From JAIVJN01 sp036732565 (GTDB lineage: Bacteria > Acidobacteriota > Vicinamibacteria > Vicinamibacterales > UBA2999), in assembly GCA_036732565.1 (NCBI GenBank), contig DAINCF010000104.1:1-16524 (forward strand): DNA of 16,524 bases, written 5' to 3'. The notes beneath the pieces are model-generated. The model saw only the letters and a list, made by a program, of their open reading frames with translations, did not search any database and was not told the DNA's origin. The translations under genes and the position numbers were made by a program. Positions 14,087-16,524 of the stretch are shown here, piece by piece. The first letter of the stretch is position 1. Each line of letters begins with the position of its first letter.

Positions 14087-16447
14087 ATGGTGTCGCACGC
14101 AGTATTGCTTTTCATCGTAATTGCTCTGGGCGCGACGACCCTCGATGCTCAGCCGCAGACGGCGAACGTGCGCGGCGTCGTGGTCGACTCGAGCGGGGCT
14201 GCGACCGGAGACGCGACCATCCAGCTGCTCGACGGCGTCGGCTTCGAGATCGCCACGGCCACCGCTGACACCGCCGGCCACTTCGTATTTGCCAACGTCG
14301 CGCTCGGCACCTACACCGTCGTCGCCGACGCACCGCGTTTGCGATCGCGCGGCCGCGTCGTGGTCGTCGATACGGCGTTACCGATCGATATCGAGCTGCG
14401 CCTCGAGCCGAGGGTGGTCGAAACCGTCGTCGTCGAAGCGCCCGACGCGCCACAGATGCCCGTCCGGACGACGCTGGCCGGTGCAGCCCTTCAACAGATC
14501 CCGACCCGGATCCGGAGTCGCGCGCTGCAGGACGTGCTCGCGACGCTGCCCAACTGGTCGCCCGAGGACAATGGGCTGCTTCATGTGCGCGGCGTCGATG
14601 ACGGCATCCTCTACGTGCAGGACGGCGTGCCGGTCTACGACCGCATCGACACGTTGTTTGGCATTCCTCCCGATCCCGCCGGCCTTGCCTCGATGCACGT
14701 GATCACCGGCTACATGCCGCCCGAGTTCGGCGTGAAGGCCGGCGCCGTCGTCGAAGTGCAATCGTCGGTCGCGCGCCGCGAGCGTTGGAGCGGCAGCGCG
14801 GATACGAGTGTTGGCAGCAACGAGACCGGCTCGGGACGTGCGGTGGTCGGCGGCCCCCTGAACGACCGCGTGCATCTGGGCGGAAGCCTGGCCGGGGAAC
14901 GGTCCAATCGATTCCTGGATCCCGTGCATCCGGACAACCTGCACAACACGGGCGGTGTGCTGTCGGGCGATGCTCATCTCAGCTTCCTGTCATCCACGGG
15001 TGACGTTGCGCGGGTCAACGTGGGCAGCGGACGCTCGCGCTTCGACGTACCGAACACCGACGACCAAGAGGACGCGGGCCAGGACCAACGTCAACGACTC
15101 GGCCAGCGGGCGTTCTCAGCGTCATGGCAGCGCGCCTGGTCGGACCGGACGATCTCGCAGTTCGCCGTACACCGGCGCGCCATCGATGCGCGACTGTCTC
15201 CCAGCGCCGAGGACACACCGCTCACCGCCGCATCGGATCGTTACCAGAGTCGTGCGGGCGGGCTGGCCAGCGTGACGCACGATCGAGGGCGGCATACGCT
15301 GAAGACCGGCGCGGAGGTCGCGCGTGTGGATATCCGTGAGGACTTTACGTTTGCGGTCACCGACGATGACCATGCGGAGGAGGCGGGGCTGAGTGAAGGC
15401 GCGCTGGCGTTCACGCCGGACGCGTCGTTCGACTTCAAGGATCGCGCTCGCCGCATCCAATGGGCGCTCTTCGTCCAGGATCGCATCCGGCTGGCCGACG
15501 AGGTTACCCTCGATCTGGGAGTCCGTTTCGATCGCACGCACGTGCTGGTCGACGCCTGGCAATTGAGTCCGCGGTTTGGCGTCGCCTATCGCGTGCCGGA
15601 CTCGAGCACAACGCTTCGGGCCTCCGTCAATCGGCTCTTCCAACCGCCGCAGCCCGAGCACCTCCTGCTGTCGTCCTCCGCCGCGGCGCGTGCGCTGTCA
15701 CCGTTTGCTGATGATGACGATGACGGAGAAGGCGGGGCAGAGATCGAGCCGGAACGTCAAACGGCGTGGGAGCTTGGCGCGGAGCACTGGTTCGCGCGCG
15801 TGCTGCGGCTGGACATCGCCTACTGGCGGCGGCAGGTGAGGAACTACAGCGATCCCAACGTCTTCTTCGGCACCACCATCGTCTTTCCCAACAGTGTGGC
15901 CAGCGGGATGGCGCATGGCCTCGACGTACGGCTCGAGCTGCCGCGGTATCGGTCGTTCTCGGGCTACGCGAGCTACGGACTGTCACGAGTCGAGCAGGTG
16001 GGACCGATCAACGGCGGGCTGTTCCTCGAAGAGGAAGTGCTCGAGATCGGCCCAGGCGTGACGTTTACGCCAGACCACGATCAACGGCACGTCGCGGCCG
16101 CCGGGGTGACGTTCGTGGGTCGCAAGGGCTTTTCGGCGTCCGCTGCGCTACGCTACGCCAGCGGCACGCCCCTCGAGGTCGACGAAGAGCACGAGTCGGA
16201 GCTCGCCGCCCGCCCCGGGGCGGACCTCGTCGACTTCGATCGCGGCCGTGTCGCGCCGCGGACGGTCGTCGACCTCAGCGCCGCGCAACGGCTCTGGTCG
16301 GCGACCCGCGCGGACGTCTCCGTTCGGCTCACCATCACCAACCTGACGAACACACGATATGCGTTCAACTTCGGCAATCCGTTCAGCGGCACCCATTTCG
16401 GCGCCCCACGCTCGGCGCTCGTCGAGCTCCACGTGGGCACCCGTTAG
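14087..16447 (+). CDS. TonB-dependent outer-membrane receptor, second and shorter
   Basis: This 786-residue protein has a signal peptide (MVSHAVLLFIVIALGATTLDAQ, in two parts: basic-poor start, then hydrophobic core). A CarboxypepD_reg-like domain spans about 26-105 (RGVVVDSSGAATGDATIQL, GHFVFANVALGTYTVVA). A stretch VVETVVVEA resembles a TonB box. The plug runs from about 130 to 235 (RALQDVLATLPNW, LHVRGVDDGILYVQDG, EFGVKAGAVVEVQS), and the barrel continues to the end. An acidic run D542-D546 followed by GEGGAE sits in a predicted external loop. Unlike the preceding receptor, the C-terminus (VELHVGTR) is not aromatic. The start is ATG 14087, 56 bp after the previous stop, with only a weak upstream GCTGG. 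It is a separate receptor and not a fragment of its neighbour, because both have complete domain sets. The substrate is unknown. Confidence 0.9.
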   Translation: MVSHAVLLFIVIALGATTLDAQPQTANVRGVVVDSSGAATGDATIQLLDGVGFEIATATADTAGHFVFANVALGTYTVVADAPRLRSRGRVVVVDTALPIDIELRLEPRVVETVVVEAPDAPQMPVRTTLAGAALQQIPTRIRSRALQDVLATLPNWSPEDNGLLHVRGVDDGILYVQDGVPVYDRIDTLFGIPPDPAGLASMHVITGYMPPEFGVKAGAVVEVQSSVARRERWSGSADTSVGSNETGSGRAVVGGPLNDRVHLGGSLAGERSNRFLDPVHPDNLHNTGGVLSGDAHLSFLSSTGDVARVNVGSGRSRFDVPNTDDQEDAGQDQRQRLGQRAFSASWQRAWSDRTISQFAVHRRAIDARLSPSAEDTPLTAASDRYQSRAGGLASVTHDRGRHTLKTGAEVARVDIREDFTFAVTDDDHAEEAGLSEGALAFTPDASFDFKDRARRIQWALFVQDRIRLADEVTLDLGVRFDRTHVLVDAWQLSPRFGVAYRVPDSSTTLRASVNRLFQPPQPEHLLLSSSAAARALSPFADDDDDGEGGAEIEPERQTAWELGAEHWFARVLRLDIAYWRRQVRNYSDPNVFFGTTIVFPNSVASGMAHGLDVRLELPRYRSFSGYASYGLSRVEQVGPINGGLFLEEEVLEIGPGVTFTPDHDQRHVAAAGVTFVGRKGFSASAALRYASGTPLEVDEEHESELAARPGADLVDFDRGRVAPRTVVDLSAAQRLWSATRADVSVRLTITNLTNTRYAFNFGNPFSGTHFGAPRSALVELHVGTR

Positions 16448-16458
16448 CATGGTGAGAT

Positions 16459-16524
16459 CGTACGTAGCCCAGGCCTTCCGGCCTGCCATGCCGCGCGCCC
16501 CTAGGAAGGCAGGCCTAAAGGCCT
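16459..16524. repeat. Palindromic repeat pair, cut by the window end
   Basis: The head CGTACGTAGCCCAG (16459-16472) leads into CAGGCC-TTCC-GGCCTG (16470-16485). After a 25-bp gap, a second palindrome AGGCCT-AA-AGGCCT (16511-16524) appears in inverted orientation and runs into the window edge. The shared GGAAGGC/GCC flanks suggest an inverted doublet of the same repeat class as 1136-1162. Confidence 0.7.

Overview
This is a GC-rich, densely coded stretch of bacterial chromosome. The best guess is an acidobacterium, possibly of the Vicinamibacterales type. Two large TonB-dependent receptors carry an N-terminal carboxypeptidase-regulatory-like domain, a cytochrome is fused to a quinoprotein, and short palindromic repeats lie between genes. 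The taxonomy is inference, because no marker gene is present. No rRNA, tRNA, CRISPR array, phage gene or transposase was seen.

Layout. Positions 1-3599 (+) hold the end of one PQQ-type beta-propeller protein and a secreted two-heme cytochrome/PQQ-propeller oxidoreductase. Three palindromic hairpins fill the gap between them. Positions 3683-7000 (-) hold a tight operon, read right to left: a small c-type cytochrome, an unrecognised cysteine-containing protein ('gene X'), a lipoprotein-like metal amidohydrolase, and a Tat-exported amidohydrolase-2 protein. These are linked by a 13-bp gap, an ATGA overlap and a GTGA overlap. Gene X is frameshifted at about 6063, so it appears falsely fused to the amidohydrolase. 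Positions 7001-7293 contain that operon's promoter and operator, two inverted hairpins, and a 7 x 17-bp tandem array between the hairpins. Positions 7294-8142 (-) encode a GntR/FCD regulator. Positions 8395-10367 (+) encode acetylating acetaldehyde dehydrogenase and 4-hydroxy-2-oxovalerate aldolase, overlapping by ATGA. Positions 10428-16447 (+) encode two outer-membrane receptors. The window ends inside another palindromic repeat pair.

How it may work together. The same 13-mer, AAGTGTTGACACT, with a palindromic core, lies over the -35 box of both the cytochrome/amidohydrolase operon (-) and the dehydrogenase/aldolase operon (+). The GntR gene sits between them. The simplest reading is one regulon: receptors import a compound, periplasmic quinoprotein, cytochrome and hydrolases process it, and a 4-hydroxy-2-oxo acid is cleaved in the cytoplasm to pyruvate and an aldehyde that becomes acyl-CoA. 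The operator pair and gene order are seen in the sequence. The regulatory link and the substrate are inferred.
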